This document shows positions 1 through 10,605 of a stretch of 64,000 nt of DNA, piece by piece. This stretch comes from Harmothoe impar (lineage: Eukaryota > Annelida > Polychaeta > Phyllodocida > Polynoidae). The translations under genes and the position numbers were made by a program. The first letter of the stretch is position 1; each line of letters begins with the position of its first letter. The notes beneath the pieces are model-generated. The model saw nothing but the letters and a program-made list of their open reading frames with translations, did not search any database and was not told where the DNA came from. The DNA is taken from positions 52,001,800-52,065,799 of the forward strand of contig OX381714.1 in the NCBI GenBank assembly GCA_947462335.1, given 5' to 3'.

Positions 1-1689
1 CTATCAGTATCAGACATCAGAGATATTCTAGTAATCGTAGGATTTACAAGTAGACAGTTATTCTGACGACCTGACAATGAAATTAACATCCTCACCAAGG
101 GTATATTACTATATATCAGTCATATGTCTAGTAGTTCACATACCTACTGTTCTAGACAAATAAATATTTATGTAATGACGCATTAGTAGATCTACATAAA
201 ATGAGAGAGGAGCTTGAGCGTTTTCTATCTATTATAAACCTATTTTCATGTCATCTCAGAGATATATAATGCATTTTATAAATGGCCTCGCAAAAACAAG
301 TGTAGGCCTACTCATATACCCGGTGAAATTAAAGAGTGTTTTAATAATATATGTCTATTCTAAACACCGTATTTGTTGAATAGATTGATTATTTTTGTAG
401 AATAGATCGATTTTGTAAAACCGATACCTGGTTTCAATAGACAACACCACACAGCCTGGTCATCCAGTTCAGTACAGTTCACTGTGAACTCTGGTTCTGA
501 TTGGTGGCCAAAGGTCAGCCCATACAACTGCCCTCAGTCACCCCACAATCAATTTGCATCCTCAACTACTTCAATAACGACCTGTTGATGACCTATTAAC
601 TCACACAACTCAACTGTGAACGTTTCAAGGCGATCGATACTGTACTACTAACTCATTGATTGAAAATTGGGGCACACACTGTGGCACAGTTCAATATGAG
701 CATAGGCATAGGCCTGCAATATGAATGTCTATGTATGATATGAGTAACCTTGACCCTACTGTACGAGCCTGTAGTCTACCCCAAACATTATTATTGCAGC
801 ACGTGTACAAATAATCAAGAACGCCGGCATATTGGCTGAGTGTCAAAATGGGGGCGTGGTCGCAAGTTTCTCAAGTTGACCGGTTTTTGTCCTCGGTGAA
901 ACAGACACCGAGACACGTACACACCTCCCCGGCCCCTACTGCCCCGGGTGCCGGGGGACGGGTGACACCCGCGCGGTCTACGCGCACACCCTTGAAACAC
1001 ACACTGCACACGCGAAATTCACAATGTTCCATGCGTTTTTGATATGAGAAGGGCCTCAAGTATAGCCATATGTATGCTATGATGCGGAAGTAGGGCATTT
1101 TAAAGCTAAAACTTGACCTTGGGGATGGCATGAGCAGCGCTCTACGGCGGTCAGTTGAGTGCATCCCCGGCCCGACGTCATCCCCCAGCTGCCGAGATTT
1201 CCAGCCCTGTCGAGTCAACTTTCACAGCTTCATAAACAAAAACGCAATATCGCACAGCCTTCTATTTTCGGGGGGCATTTGGCGATATAGTCAAGAAGAC
1301 GCTATTATTTACTTGACCTAATGACACTCTGCGTTCACCATATATTTTGTAATAAATCACGAACCACTAACCTTCTTGTGATGCCATGGTGGGATGGGTT
1401 GACGGTAGGACTTGTAAGGCAGTCGTCACAGAATAAGGGATGTTGAAATGGTTATCTTGAGGGTGGCAGAGGAATTCTGTGATAAATGTACACCTATTTG
1501 AAAATAGCAGCCAATAGTTTTCATATATTCCTGAACGATCATGTATTTTTGATCTACTTTCCCTTTTCTATTGTTATTAAATTATCTATTTCTGTGTGAA
1601 CGTGACGCCAAACAGCACCTGTCAGAGCATTATTTCGGATATATCCCGCTCTATCACCGTTCTGACACAAATCAGCTGAGTCCAATCAA

Positions 1690-1887
1690 ATCACAGTATT
1701 CAGTCACATGATCAAAATATGGCGGCGCCCTTGGCATAGCGGGAGAATGTAAACACAAGCACAGACTTGAAGATAAAACGGTGACGTTTTTGCCCCAATT
1801 TGAGTGTTTTAACTCAAAATGAATTGATCAAAACAACATATCAAAACGTCATTATTACCTGGTATATCTACGGAGTCATTTAGAGGT
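1690..1887 (+). promoter_or_regulatory. Possible promoter and non-coding first exon of the coiled-coil gene
   Basis: The sequence AAAATATGGCGGCGCC near 1716 resembles the YY1-type element often found just downstream of metazoan housekeeping start sites. A good splice donor (GAG|GTATGT) follows at 1886. The first in-phase coding exon downstream on this strand begins at 13297 behind a clean acceptor and has a short 5' untranslated part, so an upstream non-coding exon must exist. Placing it here is inference; it would put the LINE inside intron 1. Other upstream positions are possible. Confidence 0.25.
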
Positions 1888-2283
1888 ATGTTCATGGTTG
1901 GATTGCCTGATATCACTCATTTTCAAATGTGACAAGTGAAACCACTGCCACTGCCACTGACTGTGTGACTGTGAGTGTGACCAGTTTCAAAATTGGCTCT
2001 TGTAGTCTAATCAATCATACCTGCCGGGCTATTGGATCACTTCAGTCTTTACTATAGGATAACATTTGCACAAAATACTGAGCGTCACGGCAACCCCCTC
2101 ACCCCCCTCCTCACCCCTCCGACAGCTGATACATTCTCAATCAATTCAAAAGAAATTGCCTCTCCAATCTTAGGTTTAATAGGGAGTGATTTCTTTTTTC
2201 CATAACAGTAGGGTGTTTCATTGAAAATAGAGTAAACAGTGTCATATCAGATCTGTTGTGTTTGCCTGAAAGCTCTTTTAATA

Positions 2284-2529
2284 TGTAAGAAGAACAACGA
2301 AAAAAAAAAAAAGTCAATCGGACAATTATTTAATAAGCGTTACATACCCATTTGAATACGGAAAAGTACCTGGTATAGAGAAAAGTGAAAGTCAAAGCCC
2401 ATACATTTGTTATTAAATGGTAGGCACCAAATAAGCCAAATTAGCCCAATACTTTTCCGTATTCAAATGTGCCTGTTACGCTTAATAATTGTCTGATTTA
2501 CATAATTCCTTTTTTGTTCTCTTCTTACA
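2284..2529. mobile_element. MITE-like inverted repeat, about 246 bp
   Basis: The two halves are imperfect reverse complements. The left arm begins TGTAAGAAGAACAACG and contains CAATTATTTAATAAGCGTTAC and TTTGAATACGGAAAAGTA. The right arm carries TACTTTTCCGTATTCAAA and GTTACGCTTAATAATTG and ends TCTTCTTACA. A dinucleotide (TA or AT) duplication is compatible with the flanks but too short to prove. There is no coding capacity, consistent with a non-autonomous DNA transposon. Confidence 0.7.
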
Positions 2530-3222
2530 TTCACAGATCTGTCACAACACTATGATTCTCAATACTAAAACAGAGGTGCATCCATATTTTACCCTGGGCT
2601 GTCTTCAATTTTTGACTTTCAGCTAACCTAAACACACATTTGTATGGCAGTCGGACTGTAAACACTCCATCTATTTTATTACTTTTAGACAATATCAAGA
2701 CGTTCAAACTTCCCAGTCTCTTTACAGCAACTTCGTGAGTACATCCACCCCAGATTTAGCAATACCTATGAAGGCTTAACCAGGGAAAGAGTAAGAAAAC
2801 AGCCCTTACTGACATCCGTAATTCGCGCCAAAACGTGTTTGTTATTGACAATATTGTTTCAAAGACAATACTGTTAGTGATGTACCGTAGCTCATGAACC
2901 ACATACTCTATCATCACATACCAGACATCTATGGATAGAGGAGATCGATAGCTGCTCACTGTGTGATTGTTGATGATGTAAGTCAAGTCCAAAGGACGAT
3001 TCACGTCGTACAAAGTGGGCGATAATAGGAGAGTATCGCGTAATTACGCGTACGGCTCGAACGCTACATCGTACATACAAATGGGCTACATGGCTGAACT
3101 CCTTGGCAGTGTACGATCATTTTGGCGCGTGCTGGGTGTCTCTAGGATAATTTGAAGTGTACACACCAATACTGTAAAAAAATTTTAGAGACCAGCCACT
3201 GACACCCAGACCTTATAAACAA

Positions 3223-6200
3223 GTGCAGTGCATTTTTCATTTTTGGTACAGTGTCAATATGGCTACTGCCTGGCAAGACGTATCTGCCACGTCTCAGATC
3301 CCTACATCAGACCCCATCTCTCCACTCTTGCAAGGAGGGATCAGACGATCTGGGCGCACACGTAAATCTACAAACCTCCCTGGCTTCATCACAGGCAAAA
3401 GACTGTCCCAAATCTTTGAGAAGACAGTGACCCCTGTGAGGTCTCCATTAGGGAAACTAACCCATAATCCAAAGAAATACAGGCTGGTTGACTCTAGCAC
3501 ACTGCAAACTATGGATGATCTAGCACAGTGTGTAACACCAGTTAGGAAGTATTTCTCTATGCAAGCCACGGGAACTCAGGAAGATGAAGACGTCATTCCT
3601 CCAACCATGCAGCCTGGGTTGGAGTCGCCATCAATAGACCCATCACAGGACTTGTTTGGAACACCCTCTCAAGGTGACGACAGTCCTACTGTTTCCCTCA
3701 GACGGTCGAACTCAGTGCCGATCCTGCACTTTACAACAGACAACAGTCTCATAGTGACAGATAGCAATGAACTACAAGACACCGTGGTGCAGGTCACAGA
3801 GACGCAAGGTGCCGAGTCACAGGGTACCGAGGCGCAAGGTGCAGAGTCACAGGGTACCGAGGCGCAAGGTGCCGAGCCACAGGGTACCGAGGCGCAAGGT
3901 GCAGAGTCACAGGGTACCGAGGCGCAAGGTGCCGAGCCACAGGGTACCGAGGTGCAAGGTGCCGAGTCACAGGGTACCGAGGCGCAGGGTGCCAAGTCAC
4001 TGGGTATCGAGGTGCAAGGTGCCGAGTCACAGGGTACCGAGGCGCAAGGTGCCGATCTACAGGGTACCGAGGTGCAAGGTGCCGAGTCACAGGATACCGG
4101 GGCGCAAGGTGCCGAAGATCCAGACAACGACACACAACGCAACACGGCAGACCCACAAAGCTCAGTATCGGTGACAAAGCCCAACATCTCACCAACAACC
4201 GAAGAGATGGCAAAGACGAAAACCAAGAAGTCAACGTGTGTAAAGAATGATGAACCACAGCCACTTAAGGTGCAGGAACTGAAGGATACCCTAGCAACAA
4301 GAGACGAGGAGTTGAACGCAATTAAATCCGCCCGAAAGGACTATCTGCACGACCTATCGTCAACAGCAGACGGCGGAAAGACTACAAGACTCGCCAACCT
4401 CCTTGTTGCAAGCGAGGAAGAACTTCGACAAACAAAGAAGACCCTGCAGGATATGAAAGCATCTCTCGCAATGAGGGAGGCCGAAATAGCCACCTTTCAA
4501 GCATTCAAAGCTGCTCACGAAAAGTTACGAAGCGACTTGGATGAGGCAAGGAAGCAGCTGAGGACACTCAAGGACAGTGATAAGACCGCAGAAGGCAATG
4601 CTGAACCAAATGAAAGCAGTAGTGAAGACCTCCATTACTTTAGAGGTGCGTGGGACATTTTGTCCCCTCACTATCCTTGCCAGCTGACAGGCTTGGACCT
4701 GTCCTTTAAATCCCAAGAGCACATGTACTGCTACCAAAAACTAAAGCATCATGGACTTAGTAATGAAGCAGATGCGGTAAGGAAGTTCAAGCGTGCAGGA
4801 GCGGCAAAGTCCTACACCAAAAAAAAAATCCCAAAACCCTCCGATGAATGGCAGACCATGAAGGGGGACGTTATGCTCCGTATAGCAAAGACGCGGGCAG
4901 AGCAATCAAGACAGTTCTATGAGGCACTCCTTGCCACCGGTTCCAGTCGACTGATCCACAACATGGAGACTGACCCTTGCTGGGGACTAGGCAAGGACGG
5001 CAAGGGAGTCAACCTCATGGGTATCACCCTTGAGAGCTTGAGAGAGGAGATCCAGAAGGACAACTTCACCCCGCCTGTGGTCCCTGCGAGTGCTAGTGAG
5101 ACAACCACTAGCTCGACCACAACAGCAGGCGCCGACAAATCCGCACCACAAACAGTCATACTCTCAGACTCAATGCTGAAACGAGTGGACAAGTTCATGG
5201 GAGAAGAACGTGTGGTTGTTGATGTCACTTCGGGGGGGACGATCAAAGATGTGCAGCGCCGCATCGGAGACGTGCTCTCTGGAAGTAAGCCGCAGTATGT
5301 CATAGTTCACTGCGGAACAAACAACATCGAGAACGGATCCTTTAACGACATAAAGGCCGAGTTTCAGGCCCTGATAAAGGATATTGGGTTCTATTCCCAA
5401 GGATCAAAGGTGATCCTATCTGGAATAGTTCGTAGGTTTGACAACCCCCAACTCAATGACCGTATTGACAAGGTCAATGTCTTCTTAGAGTCACTGCAGT
5501 CCGAGACGACCTGCTATGTGGACCACAACCCCACATTTAAGTATCTCCCCAGCGTCCTACAGAAGGACAAGCTACATCTACGAGAATCAGGACTGAAGCA
5601 GATAGCAGCCAACCTGAAATTAGTGATTGCGGGGGAGAGACAGGGAACTCAGGTAACACCAACACCAACAGCTGCCGACCCTAGTGTGAAAGCTCCTGGA
5701 GGAAACCAGCACTCTGATACTGCAACAGACAGCTGGTCGGTCCCCAGGCAGCAGAGGAAAAAAGAGCCGAAGGAACAGCAAGGTGCACAACCCAAGCATA
5801 GGCAGCAGAGGGCTAACGACTGGGGACAGGTCCCAGTGCAGAATAAGTTCTCCAAGCTGGACTGCAGAGAGAATCACCCAAGTACAGATGCTGTATCCGA
5901 AGGGCCGCCGAGATTGACGCGGAACAAGGGAAAAAAGACCAAGCAAAACCGCAGGTCCTCCCCACAACCACCCAAGGACCATGAGATGCACTCCAAAAGC
6001 CAGAGTTATCCTGAGCTACATACCTTGATTGCAGCAACTCTTCAATGTCTGCAAGAAAAGGGTATTAACTCAAAGTTACCTGCCCAAGGTCAAGCCGAGT
6101 CTCATGGCAACCTTGCATACCAAGATCAACAGGCGGGCATGTCTAGATATGCACAGGCCACGCCATACGCACCGCCCCAAAGCTATGGCCATCACCCATA

Positions 6201-6390
6201 TCCCCAAATGCCACACTGCTTTGCTCAGATGCCACAAAGTTTTGCTCAAATGCCAGCAAGCACCCCAATGCATTCTGGAATGGTTTATAATGTAGGGCTC
6301 CAACCACACCACCCCAGCTGGCAGTCGATGGTGCCCAGAGCATGGGATCAGGGTCCATGGGGGCAAGCTCCGATGATGTTATACCGCTAA
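3223..6390 (+). CDS. LINE ORF1 protein with SGNH-esterase-like domain
   Basis: Frame of 1055 aa. The N-terminal third has a short basic patch (RRSGRTRKS, about residue 46) and then a low-complexity block of 10-aa repeats (about residues 190-300). A charged coiled-coil segment follows (about 345-465). Near residues 645-810 lie motifs of the SGNH/GDSL esterase fold: SDSMLKR in the nucleophile block, HCGTNN in the Gly/Asn block and DKLHL in the catalytic Asp/His block. Esterase-bearing ORF1 proteins are known from CR1-type LINEs, where ORF1 acts as a nucleic-acid-binding chaperone of the ribonucleoprotein. The C-terminal 250 aa are Pro/Gln/Met-rich and look disordered. The stop lies 49 nt inside ORF2 in another frame. 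An in-frame ATG (MATAW) lies 12 codons downstream of the first ATG and could be the true start. Confidence 0.85.
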   Translation: MQCIFHFWYSVNMATAWQDVSATSQIPTSDPISPLLQGGIRRSGRTRKSTNLPGFITGKRLSQIFEKTVTPVRSPLGKLTHNPKKYRLVDSSTLQTMDDLAQCVTPVRKYFSMQATGTQEDEDVIPPTMQPGLESPSIDPSQDLFGTPSQGDDSPTVSLRRSNSVPILHFTTDNSLIVTDSNELQDTVVQVTETQGAESQGTEAQGAESQGTEAQGAEPQGTEAQGAESQGTEAQGAEPQGTEVQGAESQGTEAQGAKSLGIEVQGAESQGTEAQGADLQGTEVQGAESQDTGAQGAEDPDNDTQRNTADPQSSVSVTKPNISPTTEEMAKTKTKKSTCVKNDEPQPLKVQELKDTLATRDEELNAIKSARKDYLHDLSSTADGGKTTRLANLLVASEEELRQTKKTLQDMKASLAMREAEIATFQAFKAAHEKLRSDLDEARKQLRTLKDSDKTAEGNAEPNESSSEDLHYFRGAWDILSPHYPCQLTGLDLSFKSQEHMYCYQKLKHHGLSNEADAVRKFKRAGAAKSYTKKKIPKPSDEWQTMKGDVMLRIAKTRAEQSRQFYEALLATGSSRLIHNMETDPCWGLGKDGKGVNLMGITLESLREEIQKDNFTPPVVPASASETTTSSTTTAGADKSAPQTVILSDSMLKRVDKFMGEERVVVDVTSGGTIKDVQRRIGDVLSGSKPQYVIVHCGTNNIENGSFNDIKAEFQALIKDIGFYSQGSKVILSGIVRRFDNPQLNDRIDKVNVFLESLQSETTCYVDHNPTFKYLPSVLQKDKLHLRESGLKQIAANLKLVIAGERQGTQVTPTPTAADPSVKAPGGNQHSDTATDSWSVPRQQRKKEPKEQQGAQPKHRQQRANDWGQVPVQNKFSKLDCRENHPSTDAVSEGPPRLTRNKGKKTKQNRRSSPQPPKDHEMHSKSQSYPELHTLIAATLQCLQEKGINSKLPAQGQAESHGNLAYQDQQAGMSRYAQATPYAPPQSYGHHPYPQMPHCFAQMPQSFAQMPASTPMHSGMVYNVGLQPHHPSWQSMVPRAWDQGPWGQAPMMLYR
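3793..4115 (+). repeat. 30-bp coding tandem repeat in LINE ORF1
   Basis: About eleven units of 30 bp encode a degenerate decapeptide of the form EAQGAESQGT, with E/V, S/P and A/V alternatives. The unit is a multiple of three, so copy-number change keeps the frame. The antisense strand is also open here, which explains the long spurious minus-strand frames over this region. Confidence 0.9.
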
Positions 6391-9300
6391 CATCTCCCCA
6401 TGGACATAGTACTAGTCCTAAAACATTAAATACAGAAGACCTCAACAGAGCGCCCAAACTAGGAGTAGACCCGTCTACACTGGACGAGTCACGACCATTG
6501 TCCACAGCAAACACCGAAGACCAGGCCCAAGTCAAAAGCCTGCGAATCTTAGGACTGAACGTATGTGGCCTCGTCTCAAAGCTGAATTATTCAATATTGG
6601 AGGACTATATCTATGATAACTTCGATATTATTAGCCTGTCTGAGACAAAACTGGACGCTCTTGATGAAACAAATATAAAAGTGGAAGGCTTTACTCCATT
6701 TTACCACCACAGACAAAAGTTCTCGAGGAAATCAGGGGGCATAGCCACACTTATAAAAGGTGACTTAACACAACATGTGAAAATCCTTACGCCTAGTGAA
6801 AACGAATACGTGCAGTGGTTGCATTTTGACCCCGAAATCATAGGTTATGGCCTGATACTGGGTACTGTCTATATCCCCCCAGCTGATTCACCCTATAGTA
6901 CAGGTAATGAGTTTGAAAACATACAGACTGACCTGATCTATATGCAAAGCCTCTACCCTGATAGTGAGATCTGCCTTATAGGGGACTTCAACGCAAGGAC
7001 CGGAAAAAAACAAGACTTCATAGAGCCATGTGAGCATGTCGCTTATGCAACAGGGTTAGAAGATGTAGTAGATGAACTTTACCTAGACGAATCTTCAATA
7101 AGAAAACTTGGTATAGAAGTGAATAGGGTGTACACTGATAAGAAGTTAGACTCAAATGGGAAGAAACTAATCGAACTCTGTATTAGTGCAGGCTTCCTAA
7201 TTGTTAATGGCAGATTTGGGAAAAAGTCTGCTGAGTTTACTTGTAAAGGGACTAGCATTATAGATTATGCCATTGCATCTGCATCACTGTTTCCCTTAAT
7301 TAATAGTTTTCATGTTGACACCTTTGATCCCTGCCTATCGGACGTTCATTCACCTATCATACTGGAATTGTCAACCGTGGCTCCATCTAATAAGGTTTTC
7401 GATCAACAGAGTGATCCCGAACTCTGTGACATGCAGGTACCACCCACCAGAGTTTATTGGGAGAACAGTAAGACATCCAAATTTAAAGAGGCCCTTAACT
7501 CATGTGATAGGCAAAGGATTAGAACACTAATTGACAACACTCGGGACCGTGGTACCTGCGTAGCACAGAAGGACATAGATCATATATCTAATTTGTTTTC
7601 AGAGGTATATACAGAATGTGGTAAACATGCTGGTGTTATTAAGCCTGTACATCACAATGTCAAGGATGACACTAATAATTTCAGAAAACGTATGTCCCCG
7701 AGAAAACCCTGGTTTAGCGAAAAGTGTGAACATGCAAGGAAAGAGGTATTTAGTGCTAAGAACAGATTCGTGAGAAGTCAGAGCGAGTCAGACAAATTGC
7801 TTTTGAAAATATCCAGTAAGGCATATAAGGCAACTTTAAAATTAGCCATGTTGGACTATAACAAGAAACTAAATGAGAATTTACGTAACTTAAAAAGTAC
7901 AAATCCTAAAGACTACTGGAAAATCTTAAACAATGCACATGGGACCAAAAGTAAAACCGGCCAGGTTTCCCTGGACGCCTTCAGGTCTCATTTTGAAACT
8001 CTAAATACTGCTCTGGACACGTCGCCTGAGCACGTAGGCACTGACCAAGGGAATCTATGCTCTGACCAGGGGACTCCATCACATGATACCAGCAACCTGC
8101 CTTTTGACCAACCAATAACAGTCACTGAAATTGAGGAAGTGGTTAAAAAGCTGAAAAATGGCAAGGCTGCAGGAAACGACTCCATTATCAATGAGTTCAT
8201 AAAAAACAGTCCTCCTGATCTGTTAGCCATCATCAGTGCATTTTTTAACCTTGTTCTAGATACAGGTCTTGTCCCAGAAAGCTGGTCGGTTGGTGTTATA
8301 GTACCAATATATAAAAATAAAGGTGATATTAACAGTCCAGACAATTATAGAGGTATAACCCTACTTAGCTGTATGGGGAAATTGTTTACAAGGATATTAA
8401 ACATACGCCTAGGTACTTATTTAGAATATAACAATCTACTAGGAGAAGAACAAGCGGGATTTAGAGAAGGTTATTCCACACTCGATCATGTTTTTAACCT
8501 ACATTGTATTATTGAACTATTCCTCTCGCAGAAAAAGAGACTATACTGTGCCTTTGTAGACTATAAAAAGGCATTTGACACTGTGGATAGGTCCTCTCTG
8601 TGGGTAAAAATGCTAAAATCTAATGTCAATGGTAAGGTGCTGAACGTTATAAAAAGTATGTATCGGGCAGCAAAGTCTTGTATACGGGTTGACAGTTGCC
8701 TATCAGATTATTTTAGTTGCAACGTAGGGGTGAGGCAAGGGGAGAACCTCTCGCCACTGCTTTTTGCCATATACTTGAACGACCTAGAAAGTTATTTTGA
8801 AAACCATTGTAAAGGTGTTACCTCCCTGGGCACTGACCCTGAATCTCAGGTACTCCTAAAGTTGTATATCTTACTGTATGCCGATGATACAATCTTACTT
8901 AGCGAGTCTACTGAAGACTTACAGAGCATGCTACATGTTTTGGAGCAGTACTGTCATGACTGGAAACTTACTGTGAATACCTCGAAAACAAAGGTAGTAA
9001 TATTCTCACGTGGCAAGGTAAAGAAGCTACCAGAGTTACTGTACCAGAGCGAACCACTGGAAGTGCAATACAGTTATACATATCTGGGAATAGAGTTTAA
9101 TTATAACGGTAAGTTTACCCAAGCCATAAAAAAACAGGTCACACAAGCTAAAAGAGCCCTTTTTAGTTTATTATCAAAGGCACGGAAACTGCAGCTCCCA
9201 GTTGATATCCAATGCCACCTTTTTGATGCATGTATTGTACCAATATTACTATACGGCTGTGAGGTATGGGGTTTTTCAGACCTACGCGAAATTGAAAGAG

Positions 9301-10136
9301 TCCAGAGCTATTTCTGTAAATTTGTCCTAAAGCTGAGCGCACGCACAGCAAATTGTATGGCACTGGGAGAACTGGGACGACTTAAGCTAAGCTGTATTGT
9401 CAAACAAAGGATAGTCAGTTTCTGGCATAGAATTGTTTCTGGCAAAACAAACAAGATTTCCCACATCATTTATAAAATTGTGCAGGATAGGCAAATGATT
9501 GATGGCTTTCAGTCGCCGTGGCTTGCACATGTACAGGATAGTCTAAACCAAAGTGGGCTTGGCAATCTTTTTGGTGATGAGGCCATAAATACATCACACA
9601 GCTTCATAAAAGCGACAGTGAAAAGAAGGCTCACTGACATAGAACACCAGGATTGGCACAGTACTGTTATGGACTCTGGCCACTGTTATAACTACAGGAT
9701 ATTTAAAAATGAGCTAAAACTTGACACATATCTAGTCATTCTTAATGCCAAAAATAGAACATGCCTGAGTAGATTCAGGTGTGGGAACCACAGTCTCCCA
9801 ATCGTTACGGGAAGGTATAGCAGAGTTGAGCATTCGGAGAGAAAGTGCCCTTTATGTAAGAGTGGTGACATAGGAGATGAATTTCATTACATCTTTCACT
9901 GCAGCGCCTTCGATCATGACCGATCGATTCTCCTAGCCAACAATATACCATCCCGCCCAAGCACTGTAACCATGGCTAATCTCTTCAATAACAAAGACCC
10001 AATTGTCCTAATTAACCTATCAAAATTTTGTGCTACAATTATGGAAAAATTTAAACCCACAAAAAGGATACCACTTGCGAAAAAGGACAAGTCCAAGATT
10101 AAAAGATCTAAGCGTAAGAAGTCTGCGCTAAATTAA
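6342..10136 (+). CDS. LINE ORF2 polyprotein: APE endonuclease and reverse transcriptase
   Basis: Uninterrupted frame of 1264 aa. An exonuclease-endonuclease-phosphatase (APE-like) domain covers about residues 65-345, with LRILGLNVCG, SLSETKLD, GTVYIPP, GDFNAR and a C-terminal SDVHSP motif; it would nick target DNA for target-primed reverse transcription. The reverse transcriptase spans about residues 600-880. It contains PIYKNKGD, NYRGITLLS, EQAGFREG, FVDYKKAFDTVDR, GVRQGENLSP and the catalytic YADDT box at 8877-8891. The C-terminal region has a Cys/His cluster (CPLCKSGDIGDEFHYIFHC), as in many CR1/L2/Jockey-type elements. The start overlaps ORF1 by 49 nt in the -1 frame relative to it, which suggests reinitiation or a coupled start. 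All key motifs seen are intact. No RNase H domain was recognised. Confidence 0.93.
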   Translation: MGSGSMGASSDDVIPLTSPHGHSTSPKTLNTEDLNRAPKLGVDPSTLDESRPLSTANTEDQAQVKSLRILGLNVCGLVSKLNYSILEDYIYDNFDIISLSETKLDALDETNIKVEGFTPFYHHRQKFSRKSGGIATLIKGDLTQHVKILTPSENEYVQWLHFDPEIIGYGLILGTVYIPPADSPYSTGNEFENIQTDLIYMQSLYPDSEICLIGDFNARTGKKQDFIEPCEHVAYATGLEDVVDELYLDESSIRKLGIEVNRVYTDKKLDSNGKKLIELCISAGFLIVNGRFGKKSAEFTCKGTSIIDYAIASASLFPLINSFHVDTFDPCLSDVHSPIILELSTVAPSNKVFDQQSDPELCDMQVPPTRVYWENSKTSKFKEALNSCDRQRIRTLIDNTRDRGTCVAQKDIDHISNLFSEVYTECGKHAGVIKPVHHNVKDDTNNFRKRMSPRKPWFSEKCEHARKEVFSAKNRFVRSQSESDKLLLKISSKAYKATLKLAMLDYNKKLNENLRNLKSTNPKDYWKILNNAHGTKSKTGQVSLDAFRSHFETLNTALDTSPEHVGTDQGNLCSDQGTPSHDTSNLPFDQPITVTEIEEVVKKLKNGKAAGNDSIINEFIKNSPPDLLAIISAFFNLVLDTGLVPESWSVGVIVPIYKNKGDINSPDNYRGITLLSCMGKLFTRILNIRLGTYLEYNNLLGEEQAGFREGYSTLDHVFNLHCIIELFLSQKKRLYCAFVDYKKAFDTVDRSSLWVKMLKSNVNGKVLNVIKSMYRAAKSCIRVDSCLSDYFSCNVGVRQGENLSPLLFAIYLNDLESYFENHCKGVTSLGTDPESQVLLKLYILLYADDTILLSESTEDLQSMLHVLEQYCHDWKLTVNTSKTKVVIFSRGKVKKLPELLYQSEPLEVQYSYTYLGIEFNYNGKFTQAIKKQVTQAKRALFSLLSKARKLQLPVDIQCHLFDACIVPILLYGCEVWGFSDLREIERVQSYFCKFVLKLSARTANCMALGELGRLKLSCIVKQRIVSFWHRIVSGKTNKISHIIYKIVQDRQMIDGFQSPWLAHVQDSLNQSGLGNLFGDEAINTSHSFIKATVKRRLTDIEHQDWHSTVMDSGHCYNYRIFKNELKLDTYLVILNAKNRTCLSRFRCGNHSLPIVTGRYSRVEHSERKCPLCKSGDIGDEFHYIFHCSAFDHDRSILLANNIPSRPSTVTMANLFNNKDPIVLINLSKFCATIMEKFKPTKRIPLAKKDKSKIKRSKRKKSALN

Positions 10137-10605
10137 AGCTCTGCCAATCCTGGTTAATTAATTAATAAGAGTGGTGCTATTATCTCTTAATTATTCTCTC
10201 TTTGTTTTCATTGATCCACACTGTGACACTGTCTTCGCACCTTTACTAGTCAACCTGGTGCTCATTGGTGCTAAAAAAGACAGAGAATCTCTATATATAT
10301 TTATTGGTGCTGCCAAATGTACCTGGCCTACTCTACCTGATCAAAAGGTGGAATGTTCTATAGCTAATAACTTGCCAGTACTGTTAATTTTACCTAGTCA
10401 AATATAGAGTTCGCAAGCTCTTAGCGTCTATTATATAGATCTACGCATAACAGAGAGTGTATTGTAAACCTTATAACTTTGTACCATAACTTTGTACATC
10501 AGTGATGCCATTGTAACTATCGGCTGAATCTGATTTTCTCTCTTATTTTCTTTCCTTTACCTCGCAAGAGGATGTGAATAAACAAAAATTGAAAAATTGA
10601 AAATT
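10137..10605 (+). other. LINE 3' untranslated region and tail
   Basis: AT-rich, non-coding sequence after the ORF2 stop. It ends with ACCTCGCAAGAGGATGTGAA and then AATAAACA with repeated ATTGAAAA-like units. This repetitive end is what the element's reverse transcriptase would recognise in CR1/L2-type elements. The small open frame at 10171-10407 has no recognisable content. Confidence 0.6.

Larger units (their letters stand above)
1..3222. other. Upstream non-coding region, no convincing exon
   Basis: This stretch has no open frame with recognisable protein content. A GC- and CpG-richer patch lies at about 840-1210 and contains short overlapping open frames on both strands, which look like composition effects. 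The rest is AT-rich. A MITE-like palindrome and a possible promoter, listed separately, are the only structured parts I can support. The 5' untranslated part of the LINE probably begins somewhere in the last 100-150 bases, but I could not place its first base. Confidence 0.6.
3100..10605 (+). mobile_element. Near full-length LINE (CR1/L2-type non-LTR retrotransposon)
   Basis: Two long overlapping frames lie in the order expected of CR1/L2-group LINEs: ORF1 with coiled coil and SGNH-esterase-like domain, then ORF2 with APE-type endonuclease and reverse transcriptase. A 3' untranslated region of about 470 bp follows and ends in short repeats of an ATTGAAAA-type unit (about 10580-10605), the kind of tail seen in this group instead of a long poly(A). 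The 5' boundary is approximate, and no target-site duplication was found. Both frames are open throughout, so the insertion is either recent or potentially competent. The clade assignment is inferred from architecture and motifs, not from a tree. Confidence 0.88.

Noticed and set aside
871..1218. 115-aa minus-strand frame in a GC-richer patch
   Set aside because: No domain or splice context; composition alone explains it.
3669..4264. Minus-strand frames rich in Ala/Pro/Cys or Arg/His opposite LINE ORF1
   Set aside because: Antisense shadows of the 30-bp coding repeat.
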